Assembly (NCBI RefSeq): GCF_022647885.1
Contig: NZ_JALCLM010000001.1
Coordinates: 1,592,610 to 1,656,609 of the forward strand
Reading direction: 5' to 3'
Length of the DNA: 64,000 nt
Origin: Bifidobacterium sp.
Lineage (GTDB): Bacteria; Actinomycetota; Actinomycetes; Actinomycetales; Bifidobacteriaceae
Each line of letters opens with the position of its first letter. Positions within the stretch are counted from its first letter, which is position 1. The translations under genes and the position numbers were made by a program. A model generated the notes under the pieces. That model saw only the letters and a list, made by a program, of their open reading frames with translations, did no database searches and was not told the origin of the DNA. Positions 8,361 through 18,600 of this stretch are shown here, one piece after another.

Positions 8361-9275
8361 ATGAGTGCAAAGCAGTCAGCACCTCAACCAAGCTCTGAGT
8401 TCTCATCACCTAGCGGTTCTCAACACGGCAATTCACAACACAGCGCAAGCTCAGACAGCCGTACACAAAGCTCACTCAACGCTGAAAAGGGCACCAGCAG
8501 AGGCGAAATACTAAGAGAGCGAGCTAGAGCAAAAGCACAACGTATACTCGACAAAGCCGATGCAAAGGCTGCAAAGATTGAGGCCGCTGAGTCCTCGTCC
8601 GGACTTCAACCACACCTGAGGCTAGATGTCCACGGCCGCCCGAAGCCATTGCTACGCGGTTGGATTCATGCTGTTACTACTCCCCTTGCTCTTGCATCAG
8701 GAATTGTGCTGATCTGTCTAAGCCCGAGCACGTCGTTGAAATGGGCTTGTGCAGTTTTCATGACCTGTTCGCTTATCCTCTTTGGAAATTCCGCTCTCTA
8801 TCATTTAGGCGATTGGTCGCCAAAAGTCACCGATATTCTCAGACGCATTGACCACGTCAATATCTTTCTGCTCATTGCAGGCACCTACACCCCTGCAGCC
8901 TTCGCACTCAACCATTTTTGGCAGCATGTAATCATTATCGGTCTTTGGTCTTGCACTGCTGTAGCGCTACTAGTCCATGTCATATGGATTAATGCCCCGC
9001 GCTGGCTGTATACCGTGGTGTACATCGTTTTTGGCGTCTCAGGGGTAGGATTCCTCGGCCTCTTCTGGCAATCGCCTAGCGCGGGGCCGGCAGTTGTTTG
9101 GTTAATTGTGGCCGGTGGTATTTGTTATATAGCAGGCGCAATCGTTTACGCTCTACGCAGGCCAAACCCTTGGCCAAAGGTTTTTGGTTTTCACGAAATA
9201 TTTCATTGTGGAACCGTTGCAGGTTATGCATGCCACATGGTGGCAATATTCTTGGTGGTTTGTAGCATCCGATAA
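8361..9275 (+). CDS. Hemolysin III / PAQR-family membrane protein with long polar N-terminus
   Basis: The last 210 residues form seven hydrophobic helices with family signatures: SALYHLGDW, the HVNIFLLIAGTYTPAAF segment, and HEIFHCGTVAGYACHM near the end. Conserved His and acidic residues in these are thought to form a metal site in PAQR and hemolysin III proteins. The first 90 residues are unusual: a Ser/Gln/His-rich stretch followed by a charged helix rich in Ala, Lys and Arg, which most family members lack. It starts at ATG 8361 with GAAAGG about 9 nt upstream. The physiological role of bacterial members is poorly known; the name does not prove haemolysis. Confidence 0.88.
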   Translation: MSAKQSAPQPSSEFSSPSGSQHGNSQHSASSDSRTQSSLNAEKGTSRGEILRERARAKAQRILDKADAKAAKIEAAESSSGLQPHLRLDVHGRPKPLLRGWIHAVTTPLALASGIVLICLSPSTSLKWACAVFMTCSLILFGNSALYHLGDWSPKVTDILRRIDHVNIFLLIAGTYTPAAFALNHFWQHVIIIGLWSCTAVALLVHVIWINAPRWLYTVVYIVFGVSGVGFLGLFWQSPSAGPAVVWLIVAGGICYIAGAIVYALRRPNPWPKVFGFHEIFHCGTVAGYACHMVAIFLVVCSIR

Positions 9276-9464
9276 GCGTCATTGCTTAATGTCATCAAAG
9301 GCAAGCCGTAGACGATAGATTGGTATCGTTGTTGTGCTTAAGACAATCTACAGCTACGACTTGCTACCTGTTATACCTTCGTGAGCCCGTGAGTTCGGTA
9401 ACAAACGGTGAACTCATCTCATCTACCTAAACGCGAACAGTCATCGCGCAAGCAGGAAGGCACA
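9276..9464. other. Convergent spacer with two imperfect hairpins
   Basis: The region lies between the 3' ends of the hemolysin III gene and greA. It holds an interrupted inverted repeat at about 9304-9362 (outer arms AAGCCGTAG and CTACGACTT, inner arms AGATTG and CAATCT) and a 7-bp inverted repeat TGAGTTC/GAACTCA at 9390-9416. Neither is followed by a U-tract, so a terminator role is only suggested by position. Confidence 0.35.
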
Positions 9465-9944
9465 CTACTTGAGTGGTTTAGCATCCAGAATCTCGACGGA
9501 GATTTCTTTGCCACTTGGTGCTTTATAGGAAACTTTATCGCCAGTCTTACCGCCAATAATTGCTGCACCAATAGGTGATTCTGGACTGATGACGTCGTAA
9601 TCTGTAGCAACAGCAATATCTCGGGAGCCGAGAACATAGGTCATCTTGTTTCCAGCAAGATCAAGTTCAACGATAGAACCATTACCTACAGTCCCTGCCT
9701 TAGGAGCTTTCAGTATTTTGGTGTTACGAAGCTTAACGATAAGCTCGTTAATACGCCCTTCGTTTTTGCTCTGCTCTTCGCGCGCGGCTTGATAGCCACC
9801 GTTCTCGCTAAGATCACCTTCAGCTCTGGCAGCTGCAATACGTTCAGTGATCTCTTGACGAATCTCACCTTCACGCTTGGCAAGTTCCTGCTTAAGCTTG
9901 TCGTATGCTTCCTGCGTCAGCAGAATAGTCTTTTCCTCTGCCAT
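9465..9944 (-). CDS. greA: Transcription elongation factor GreA
   Basis: GreA enters the secondary channel of stalled RNA polymerase and stimulates transcript cleavage. The 159-residue product has the usual size, an N-terminal coiled coil with the tip motif EGDLSENGGYQAAREEQ that carries the catalytic acidic residues, and a C-terminal FKBP-like domain ending in SPIGAAIIGGKTGDKV. It starts at ATG 9944 with a consensus AGGAGG five bases upstream; the open frame continues upstream without another good ribosome site. A terminator for the upstream gene lies 66 bp before, so greA probably has its own promoter. Confidence 0.97.
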   Translation of the reverse strand: MAEEKTILLTQEAYDKLKQELAKREGEIRQEITERIAAARAEGDLSENGGYQAAREEQSKNEGRINELIVKLRNTKILKAPKAGTVGNGSIVELDLAGNKMTYVLGSRDIAVATDYDVISPESPIGAAIIGGKTGDKVSYKAPSGKEISVEILDAKPLK

Positions 9945-10010
9945 GATTCCTCCTTGAACTATCCGTTGAGGTGATAGTTTATACCTGTTGTGGACCCGGA
10001 CGCCGAATAG

Positions 10011-10035
10011 AAAAAGCGCCGGATTCACCGGCGCT
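10011..10035 (-). terminator. Intrinsic terminator after FKBP gene
   Basis: On the minus strand an 8-bp stem AGCGCCGG/CCGGCGCT (10015-10022 and 10028-10035) with a 5-nt loop runs directly into TTTTT. It lies 23 bp beyond the stop codon of the FKBP gene and separates it from greA. Confidence 0.85.
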
Positions 10036-10057
10036 GTGCGTTCGGTTGAAAGATGAG

Positions 10058-10465
10058 TTAACGCGTTGAGACAATATCTATGACGAATACCAAGGTATCG
10101 TCGCCGCCTATTCCTGCTTGAGGCACTCCCTGCGAGCCATAGCCGTACTCAGGTGGAATGGAAACTACTAAGCGCGAACCAACATTGTGCCCTGGGACAG
10201 TTTGATCCCAACCTTTAATAACCTGTCCGACACCAATACCGAAGCTCGCAGGCTGATGCCTTTGAAAACTGGAATCAAAAACCTCTTGGGAGCCCCAAGT
10301 TACACCGTGATAATTCACAGTGACAGTATCGCCTTTGCGCACCACCGGTCCATTGCCTTCTACGAGCTCCACAACTTTAAGCCCTGTGGGTGCATCCCCA
10401 TCAAATTCGATGGTCGGTTGCGCACCGAATTCAGCATTCACTGTTGGCATGCTGTTATCTGCCAT
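10058..10465 (-). CDS. FKBP-type peptidyl-prolyl cis-trans isomerase
   Basis: The 135-residue protein is a single FKBP domain with GDTVTVNYHGVTW, FDSSFQRHQPASFGIGVGQVIKGWD and IPPEYGYGSQG, which include the aromatic and acidic residues lining the prolyl-binding pocket. There is no signal peptide or membrane segment, so it is probably cytosolic and assists folding. A ribosome site GAAGGAGAA precedes ATG 10465. It is followed by its own terminator, then greA, a common neighbour in related genomes. Confidence 0.95.
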   Translation of the reverse strand: MADNSMPTVNAEFGAQPTIEFDGDAPTGLKVVELVEGNGPVVRKGDTVTVNYHGVTWGSQEVFDSSFQRHQPASFGIGVGQVIKGWDQTVPGHNVGSRLVVSIPPEYGYGSQGVPQAGIGGDDTLVFVIDIVSTR

Positions 10466-10561
10466 GGTTTCTCCTTCTTCGTCGCATATGAGTGTCTACG
10501 TTAGCGTTTTTTGCTAAACAATACAATTTCCAAGGGCTAATTGCTTTTCGCTTCCGTCACT

Positions 10562-11143
10562 TTAGTACAGCTGTGAGTACATTGCGCTGAGATAGAAAAT
10601 CCCCAGCGCCGCAAGCACAACAGTGATTACAGTCACCGTAATTAAGAGCGGTACGCGCTTCGAAGCCCGTGGGCTAAGGAAGCGCCCCAAAGCGAATGCT
10701 ACAAAACCGATAACAGCACAATTAAACGCCACGGCCCACAGATTCGAAGCTGCCAGGGCCTCTCCGCCCAAAGGAGTTACCAATGAATCAAATACTGAAG
10801 GAACAACGAAATAACCCCAAATGAGGAATCCAACTAGACCTACCGCACCAAAAACTAGTGGGCTGAGTTTCTCCGATACACGACTTCCCAACACATCAGC
10901 AATCCACAGCAATGCAAATCCCACTGTATAGGTGAAGCCTACGGCAAGTAGGCAAGCAACAGCTGCCCATGGAATCAACGCAATACTATGCTGCGGCGCC
11001 ATGGCCAAATACAGTGGTGCACAGATAATCTCTAAAACGCACATCACACCCGCAGCTATAACTGCTTGTGTAGGCATATCAAGCCACTGCTTTGCACCCG
11101 ATGATTCAAGTGATTTGGACGTATTACCTGACTGCCCCGCCAT
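10562..11143 (-). CDS. Polytopic membrane protein of unknown function
   Basis: The 193-residue protein has a polar N-terminus of about 25 residues and then five strongly hydrophobic segments separated by short polar loops. One loop carries a cluster SPRASKR before the last helix. I recognise no catalytic or transport motif. I start at ATG 11143 because an upstream extension to 11221 shows no ribosome site, although the site before 11143 (AAGAAGAG) is also weak. It stands alone, leftward, upstream of the FKBP gene and downstream of a 420-bp non-coding stretch. Confidence 0.7.
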   Translation of the reverse strand: MAGQSGNTSKSLESSGAKQWLDMPTQAVIAAGVMCVLEIICAPLYLAMAPQHSIALIPWAAVACLLAVGFTYTVGFALLWIADVLGSRVSEKLSPLVFGAVGLVGFLIWGYFVVPSVFDSLVTPLGGEALAASNLWAVAFNCAVIGFVAFALGRFLSPRASKRVPLLITVTVITVVLAALGIFYLSAMYSQLY

Positions 11144-11566
11144 ATAGCTCTTCTTTCCGTTTCTACGTAGATCTAAGAACATGCACAGCAAGCGTGCCAA
11201 TTTGTAGGCCGCCGGCACCACATAGCCGCCGATGCGACCAATCCACAGTCGAATACTACAGTGAACATGTTAGGGCAATGAGACTACCGCCCAAAAGGCT
11301 TTGAGACTCTCACTGCACAAGTTGTCATACATGTTATACCAAGCGTTTTTTAACCTTTTACAGCATCTCATCTTCATCAAAGACTTCTTGCCGTATATAT
11401 CATCCTAAGAATTTTCTAGACACGCCGATCCAAGTCAGGATTGCACATCTCACGGAGCCAAAGCTCAACCCTGATAATTAACGATTACTGCTCATAACAC
11501 TCACAGATACGTCTACATCATCTTGCATCTTCGATAACGATCCGCATTACGGCGTGTAACAACAAG
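11144..11566. other. Non-coding stretch of about 420 bp
   Basis: No open frame with a ribosome site and no recognisable RNA gene was found on either strand. The region presumably holds the promoter of the leftward membrane-protein gene and the 3' end of the tRNA-Leu transcript. It is locally AT-rich around 11345-11410. Confidence 0.4.
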
Positions 11567-11647
11567 TGCCCCCGGTGGGAATCGAACCCACATGCCTTGC
11601 GGCGGCGGATTTTAAGTCCACAGCGTCTACCATTTCGCCACGGGGGC
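11567..11647 (-). tRNA. tRNA-Leu (anticodon TAA)
   Basis: The minus strand folds into a cloverleaf with acceptor GCCCCCG (5' end at 11647) pairing with CGGGGGC and discriminator A. The anticodon loop reads CTTAAAA, the anticodon is TAA, a variable arm of class II size follows, and the T-arm contains GTTCGATTC. CCA is not encoded. It lies 29 bp after the stop codon of ppx and may be transcribed with it. Confidence 0.95.
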
Positions 11648-11676
11648 ACAGCGACCGTAAACAGCCGCCTTGAGTA

Positions 11677-12687
11677 TTATGCCACGTTTGTTTGGCTTTT
11701 AAGAAGACGACGCCCACAATCGAGCACAATTCCATCTAATAAACCGTGCTCACTGGCTATATACGAGCCAAGAGAGGTACCTTGCGTAGCCGCAGCTTCG
11801 CTGACACGCCGAAGGACTTCACTCCAAACCAAAGCACCTGCTCCAACCACATCAATTCTTCCAGGGTGGATAACATGTATCTCGGCACGTTCTGACTTAC
11901 TCATGTGCAGCACGCGATTATTTGCCGCAATAACCTGTGAAAAATCTATGCGAGCTCCATCAACCTGATCACGATTGTAGGTATCCAATCCCAGTGCTAG
12001 TGCGCTCATAGTGGTTACAGTTCCTGAAACACCGATAATTGTTGAGGTTGAAGCAACATCAATATGCGTGAATGCTTCATCAATGTGCTTGTTGATATCA
12101 GCTACGGCCTCGTCAATTTGAGTTTCGCTTGGCGGATCATCTTGAAGGTGACGCTCTGTCATTCTGACTGAACCAATATTCATGGAGAAGGCCGAAGTGA
12201 CAGCATTTTCAGCCGTGCTCACTCCGTCACCTCCCAATACCAGCTCGGTGGAACCTCCCCCAAGATCAACTACCAGATATGGCGGCTGTGGATTGTGCAG
12301 CGGTGACAACATGCTCGTGGCACCAAGAAAGCTCAACTCTGCTTCCTGGGCGCCTGGAATCACCTCTGGCCGAACCCCTAGGATTGCTTCGACTTGATCT
12401 TCGAATTCCCGTCGATTTGCTGCATCTCTCGTGGCTGAGGTTGCTACGAAACGTAACTTATCGACATCATGCTGCTGTAACACCTGAGCAAACTCACGAC
12501 AGGCCGTGTACGCTCTCTCAAGTGCATCTCGTGAAAATTGATGCGTTTTATCTACATCCTGTCCGAGCCTGATTACTCTCAGCATCCTTGGGACGACTGG
12601 ATGCAAACCCTCGTCATCAACCTCCGCCACCATGAGACGGATTGAGTTGGTACCGCAATCAATACCAGCGACAGTCACTGAATCCAT
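11677..12687 (-). CDS. ppx: Exopolyphosphatase / GppA-family phosphatase
   Basis: The 336-residue protein belongs to the ASKHA fold family: an N-terminal phosphate-1 motif AGIDCGTNSIRLMVAEV, a central LVVDLGGGSTELVLG phosphate-2 loop, and a C-terminal IIGVSGTVTTMSALALGL segment. Family members hydrolyse polyphosphate or pppGpp. It starts at ATG 12687 with GGGAG upstream. It lacks the C-terminal HD-like domain of large Ppx proteins, as is typical of short actinobacterial versions. The neighbours DUF501, DivIC-like and enolase form a conserved leftward block. Confidence 0.92.
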   Translation of the reverse strand: MDSVTVAGIDCGTNSIRLMVAEVDDEGLHPVVPRMLRVIRLGQDVDKTHQFSRDALERAYTACREFAQVLQQHDVDKLRFVATSATRDAANRREFEDQVEAILGVRPEVIPGAQEAELSFLGATSMLSPLHNPQPPYLVVDLGGGSTELVLGGDGVSTAENAVTSAFSMNIGSVRMTERHLQDDPPSETQIDEAVADINKHIDEAFTHIDVASTSTIIGVSGTVTTMSALALGLDTYNRDQVDGARIDFSQVIAANNRVLHMSKSERAEIHVIHPGRIDVVGAGALVWSEVLRRVSEAAATQGTSLGSYIASEHGLLDGIVLDCGRRLLKSQTNVA

Positions 12688-12830
12688 ATATCAACTCCCT
12701 TATCCTTGCAAAGCTCATATGCCCCAGACTCTGCTTGGCTACTATCCCAATCATCACAACGCTCAGGCATATCGCTTAGCAAGATCAGCATTGAACGATA
12801 TGCTTCTACAGCTGCTACTGTGACCGGAAT

Positions 12831-13394
12831 TTAGTTATTGCTTCGGTCATTGTATAGCGCGCAACGACAGACTTTCGGTGAAAACTCATCCTCAATTTGT
12901 GTCAACACCTGATCGCCTATTGGGTTAATGCCTTTGCCCATGACCAAACTCTGAGCGAGTAAAGCATGTAGGCATTTCACTCTTACTGGCATCCCTCCTG
13001 CGCTGGTACCCTCGATATGACTTTCATCATCCCCTAGACGTTGAGCTAAGGCGTGTCGGAAGCTCAAATACGACTCGTGAGCTCGTTGATACTGCTCAGC
13101 AAGATTCGCATCCTCAGCGAGCGAATCATTAAATATCCGCATTCCACCTTCTGCCTCAACATGAGACACAGCTTTTACAGCTTCTGGGCTGGTCAAGTAA
13201 CAGGTAGTTGGAAACGGCACGCCGCCTTCCAACATCGGCCTAGTAATTACCGCTAATGGATTGCCACAAATGCAGCGTGCACCCACTGCAACAATTCCTC
13301 GCGGATATCTACCCAACTGTTTAGTGACAGTATCAACGTCTTCGGGTGTTGCCGGATTCTTCAAAACAGAATCCAAAAGCTCCTCGACTTTCAT
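12831..13394 (-). CDS. DUF501 family protein
   Basis: This 187-residue protein matches what I know of DUF501: a short N-terminal helix, the segment QLGRYPRGIVAVGARCICGNP with a CxCG cysteine pair, ITRPMLEGGVPFPTTCYLT, and a C-terminal KVCRCALY. The two paired-cysteine motifs suggest a metal site, but the function is not known. It sits between ppx and the DivIC-like gene, its normal position in actinobacteria. It starts at ATG 13394. Confidence 0.9.
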   Translation of the reverse strand: MKVEELLDSVLKNPATPEDVDTVTKQLGRYPRGIVAVGARCICGNPLAVITRPMLEGGVPFPTTCYLTSPEAVKAVSHVEAEGGMRIFNDSLAEDANLAEQYQRAHESYLSFRHALAQRLGDDESHIEGTSAGGMPVRVKCLHALLAQSLVMGKGINPIGDQVLTQIEDEFSPKVCRCALYNDRSNN

Positions 13395-13445
13395 CCAAAC
13401 CTCGTTCCGCTACATGCATCACACTGAACGGTATGCAGCAATCGT

Positions 13446-14012
13446 CTACTCATTGTTGTCAGTATTGCTATCAGTGCTGCCACTATCAGTACTGGTAGTT
13501 TCACTCTTACTAGTGCTATCGCTCTTAGTGCTGTTTTTGCTAGTGTGCTTACTGCTACCTTTGTCAGCCTTCTCAAAAGCCGACGCCATTTCCTCGTACC
13601 AGGGCTTATCTTCACTAGTACTGTTGTCTGAACTGCCATTACTCTCAGTGCTGGTCGTTCCTGTCACTGCCTCGGGGTGTAACACCCGAATAGCCTGTTC
13701 ACCAGCGAATACAAATCCTAAACGATCTCGAGCCTGCGCGGTGACATACGCGTTGTCGTTCCAGCGGTTGATGTTATTTTCCAGTTCCTGCTTTTGCGCA
13801 ATAAGTGAAGCTTCTTGCTTGCGCAAACTATTGAGTTGAGAAAGATTCAGCGCATAGGTATGAAAAGTGGAAACTAACTCTATGGATGCCAGAATCACGA
13901 TAATCATCGCGATAAAAAATGAAATTGGCCCTGCGGTGCCGCGCTCTCGAGATGTTCTGGAATGACGTGTCTGAGAGTTCTTCTCTCCGTGTGGTGCAGT
14001 TTTGGAGGCCAT
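13446..14012 (-). CDS. divIC: DivIC/FtsL-like septum formation protein with Ser/Thr-rich tail
   Basis: The protein has a basic N-terminus, one membrane helix (FFIAMIIVILASIELVSTF), and then a coiled coil (LNSLRKQEASLIAQKQELENNINRW) ending in AQARDRLGFV, the usual DivIC pattern. These proteins link FtsQ to the divisome outside the membrane. Downstream is an unusual acidic, Ser/Thr/Asp-rich tail of about 75 residues in the extracytoplasmic part. I chose ATG 14012; in-frame GTG codons up to 14033 are possible because the ribosome site is weak. The gene lies just downstream of enolase, as in other actinobacteria. Confidence 0.87.
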   Translation of the reverse strand: MASKTAPHGEKNSQTRHSRTSRERGTAGPISFFIAMIIVILASIELVSTFHTYALNLSQLNSLRKQEASLIAQKQELENNINRWNDNAYVTAQARDRLGFVFAGEQAIRVLHPEAVTGTTSTESNGSSDNSTSEDKPWYEEMASAFEKADKGSSKHTSKNSTKSDSTSKSETTSTDSGSTDSNTDNNE

Positions 14013-14106
14013 GCTCACGAAAATACCCGCCACACTCGACTCGACGTGTGACGGGTATGCTCACAGCGACACCGGCGGAACCGACATCACCGAGAAAGCT
14101 TAGAAA

Positions 14107-15411
<1,305 letters not shown>

Positions 15412-15489
15412 TTAAGACATGTGTGTTGTGCTGTCGTTATTAAGACTAGTGCGTTTGTTGGACGATAGCGAGGCCAGTGCGCCTTATCT

Positions 15490-15505
15490 CTGTGAACGCT
15501 CACAG
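15490..15505. promoter_or_regulatory. LacI-type operator candidate upstream of eno
   Basis: The 16-bp sequence CTGTGAACGCTCACAG is a near-perfect palindrome around a central CG (one central pair differs), the form bound by LacI-family repressors; bifidobacterial carbohydrate regulators are known to use TGTGA-CG-TCACA sites. It lies about 88 bp upstream of the GTG start, near the transcription start predicted from the adjacent promoter boxes. Confidence 0.55.
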
Positions 15506-15507
15506 GC

Positions 15508-15537
15508 ATCCTAAGCTATTGGAAAATATGGAGTCAA
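15508..15537 (-). promoter_or_regulatory. Predicted promoter of eno
   Basis: On the minus strand a -35-like TTGACT (15537-15532) and a -10-like TAGGAT (15513-15508) are separated by 18 bp. The predicted start would fall inside the LacI-type palindrome at 15490-15505. Confidence 0.45.
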
Positions 15538-15638
15538 CGCAGATACCGACTCCATAAGGGCAGCAAAATTATTTCAAAGCTTCAAAAAAATGCTGATGAA
15601 GCAGCTATCTCTATACTCAACTTATGGATAGTTAATCG

Positions 15639-18600
15639 TTAGCTTCTGGGCCTCGCGCTCCAAGCCAAATCCTCAAGCAACTGATCTACCCAAGACATCA
15701 CTGCTTGTGAATCCATCGCTGAGGAACCCAGAGAACCTGCAAATGGAGCAGGGACCAGCAGAGTGTGTGTAACTGGACGGTATTGGCACCCAGAATAGAT
15801 ACGCTGCAATCTCATCATCACGGATTCAGGCGGATCGATACGTGCTACGCGTACGTTACGTCCCTGAGCAATGATTTCAGTGATACCAAGAGCTTTAGCT
15901 TTCTCGCGGAGTCTTGCTATGTCGAACAAAACATCAAGCTCAGAGGGAAGTTTGCCGTAGCGGTCGCTAAGTTCATCACGAAGTTCGTCTAAATCATGCT
16001 CACTATGAGCTGCCGCAAGCTTTTGATAGGCCTCCAGACGCAGCTTGTCGGAATCAATGTAATACACCGGAATAGAAGCTTCTATTGGCAAATCAATGCT
16101 GACCGATTGCTCTTCCTGTTTGTCTGGCTCTTTGACATGCGCTACTGCTTGGGAAACCATACGGATATATAGGTCAAAACCCACACCTTCGATATGCCCT
16201 GACTGTTCGTCTCCGAGAAGATTTCCAGTACCGCGCAGCTCCAAATCCTTCATCGCGACATCAAAACCAGAACCTAAGGAACTGTTCTGTGCAATCGTCG
16301 CCAAACGATCGTGCGCAGTTTGGGTCATCGTTTTGCTGGGGTCATAGAGGAAGTATGCATAAGCACGCTCCCGTCCGCGGCCAACTCGTCCACGCAACTG
16401 ATGCAACTGACTAAGTCCGAAACGATCTGCATGATCAACAATAAGAGTATTGGCATTAGAAATATCAAGGCCGGTCTCAATAATCGTGGTGCACACTAGC
16501 ACATTGATATCCCGACGCCAGAAATCACGGATTACCGCATCAAGCTGCTTCTCCCCCATTTTTCCATTAGCGATTCCCACTTTGGCTTCAGGCACCAACT
16601 CGGATATTTTTGCCGCCGTCCTAGCAATATCTTCAACTCTGTTGTGTACGTAGAAAACCTGGCCACCTCTGAGCAGCTCTCTGCGGAGCGCAGCAGTAAC
16701 CTGTGCATCTTCATACGCACCAACATAGGTCAGCACTGGTAAACGATCTTCAGGAGGTGTTGCCAGAGTCGACATTTCACGGATACCGGTGACGGCCATC
16801 TCCAAGGTTCTAGGAATTGGTGTTGCAGACAGGCTGAGTACATCCACATTTGTGCGTAACGCTTTTAACGTTTCCTTATGCTCTACTCCGAAACGCTGTT
16901 CCTCATCAATAATTACCAGACCGAGATCTTTGAACTTGATTTTCGGATTAAGTAGCTTATGAGTACCGATGACAATGTCAACACCGCCGTCGGCCAAGGC
17001 CTCAATGGTGGCAGATATTTCCTTGGCTGTCTGGAATCTGCTTAAGGCCGCGATACGCACCGGAAAACCTTCAAATCGTTCGGTGAAGGTCTCGAAATGC
17101 TGCTGAACCAACAATGTGGTCGGCACCAGAATCACCACTTGTTTGGAGTCTTGGACAGCCTTGAACGCAGCGCGCAAAGCAATCTCGGTTTTTCCGAAAC
17201 CAACATCGCCGCATATCAAACGATCCATTGGCATGGGGCGTTCCATGTCATGTTTGACCTCGTCGATGGTGGTAAGTTGATCGGGAGTCTCCTGGTATGG
17301 GAAAGCATCCTCCAGCTCTTTTTGCCAAGGTGTATCGGGGCTGAAGGAGAAACCTTCTGTACGCTGTCTTGCCGAATACAACTTGACCAAATCTTCTGCA
17401 ATCTGCCGTACGTGTTTACGAGCTTTCGCTTTGGTCGCAGCCCAGTCACCTCCGCCCAATTTATTGAGTTTAGGAACCTCAGCGCCAATATATTTACTGA
17501 CCAAATCTAGCTGGTCCGTGGGTATGAAGAGCTTGTCTGCGGGTGCCCCACGCTTACTAGGGGCATACTCGATGACTAAATACTCACGCTGCGCTTGTTG
17601 AGCACCCTTCCCGACCGTGCGTTGACGCATCTGTACAAAACGGCCTATACCGTGTTGCTCATGCACCACATAGTCGCCAGGTTTAAGCTCCATTAAATCG
17701 ATAGCTTTACGACGACGTTTAGGCGTTTTCGTTACTTGAGATGCGCTGGTATGGCCAGTGAGATCTCGTTCAGTCAACAGTGCGAACTTTGCCCGCTCAT
17801 CAATAAAACCGTCAAGAGCAAATGAACGGACAGCACGAAAATCAGTAATACCTGTCTCATGGATCACACGTGTAAGTCTGTTCAATGTGCCTTGTGCGGC
17901 CGATGTAATAGTTACCGTAATCCCGGCATCTATAAGACCTCTAATGCCAGAACTTGCTCGTTCCTCAACGCCTCTGAATTCTTCGGGTTGATGCGCGTCA
18001 ATCTGAATATGACCAGGACGTGAGCTATCTACACTGAAGTCAGTGAGTTTCCACAACTCCCTCTGGGAGAAAGCGATTGATGAGATAACTTCATCAATAT
18101 CCAAAAAACTCGCTTGATCGAAACTTATCGGTGCTCCTGAGCTATGCCCTGAGGCAGCGATATGCCAGCTTGCTGCTAAAAACTCATTCGCTGTTTTTGA
18201 CAAGTCTTCTGCAGCTCTGCGTAAGCGTTCAGGATCGGAAAGCATCACCACTGAATTCTTAGGCAATAAGTCAGGCACTGCATCTAAGTGATCCACCAAC
18301 GCAGGCAGCAAAGATTCCATACCCTCAACTGCTATGGCTTGCGATATAGATTCGAGCATGTCATCCGCATTCGGAATCTGGCCAATAAGCTCCTTGGCAC
18401 GCACTCGAACGCGTTCGTCTAACTGCATTTCCCTGCATGCTGTTGCCCACACACTGCGAATGTTGTCACCATATGTACGCTGGTCTGAAGCATTGAACTC
18501 ATGAATCGCATCAACTTCGTCGCCAAAGTATTCAATACGCAGTGGATGTGGAGCAGTTGGAGGGAAGACATCGAGGATGCCTCCACGGACTGCAAATTCG

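Noticed and set aside
15490..15505. CRP binding site upstream of eno
   Set aside because: The half-sites TGTGA/TCACA have a 4-bp spacer with central CG rather than the 6-bp spacer of CRP, and a LacI-type operator fits better.
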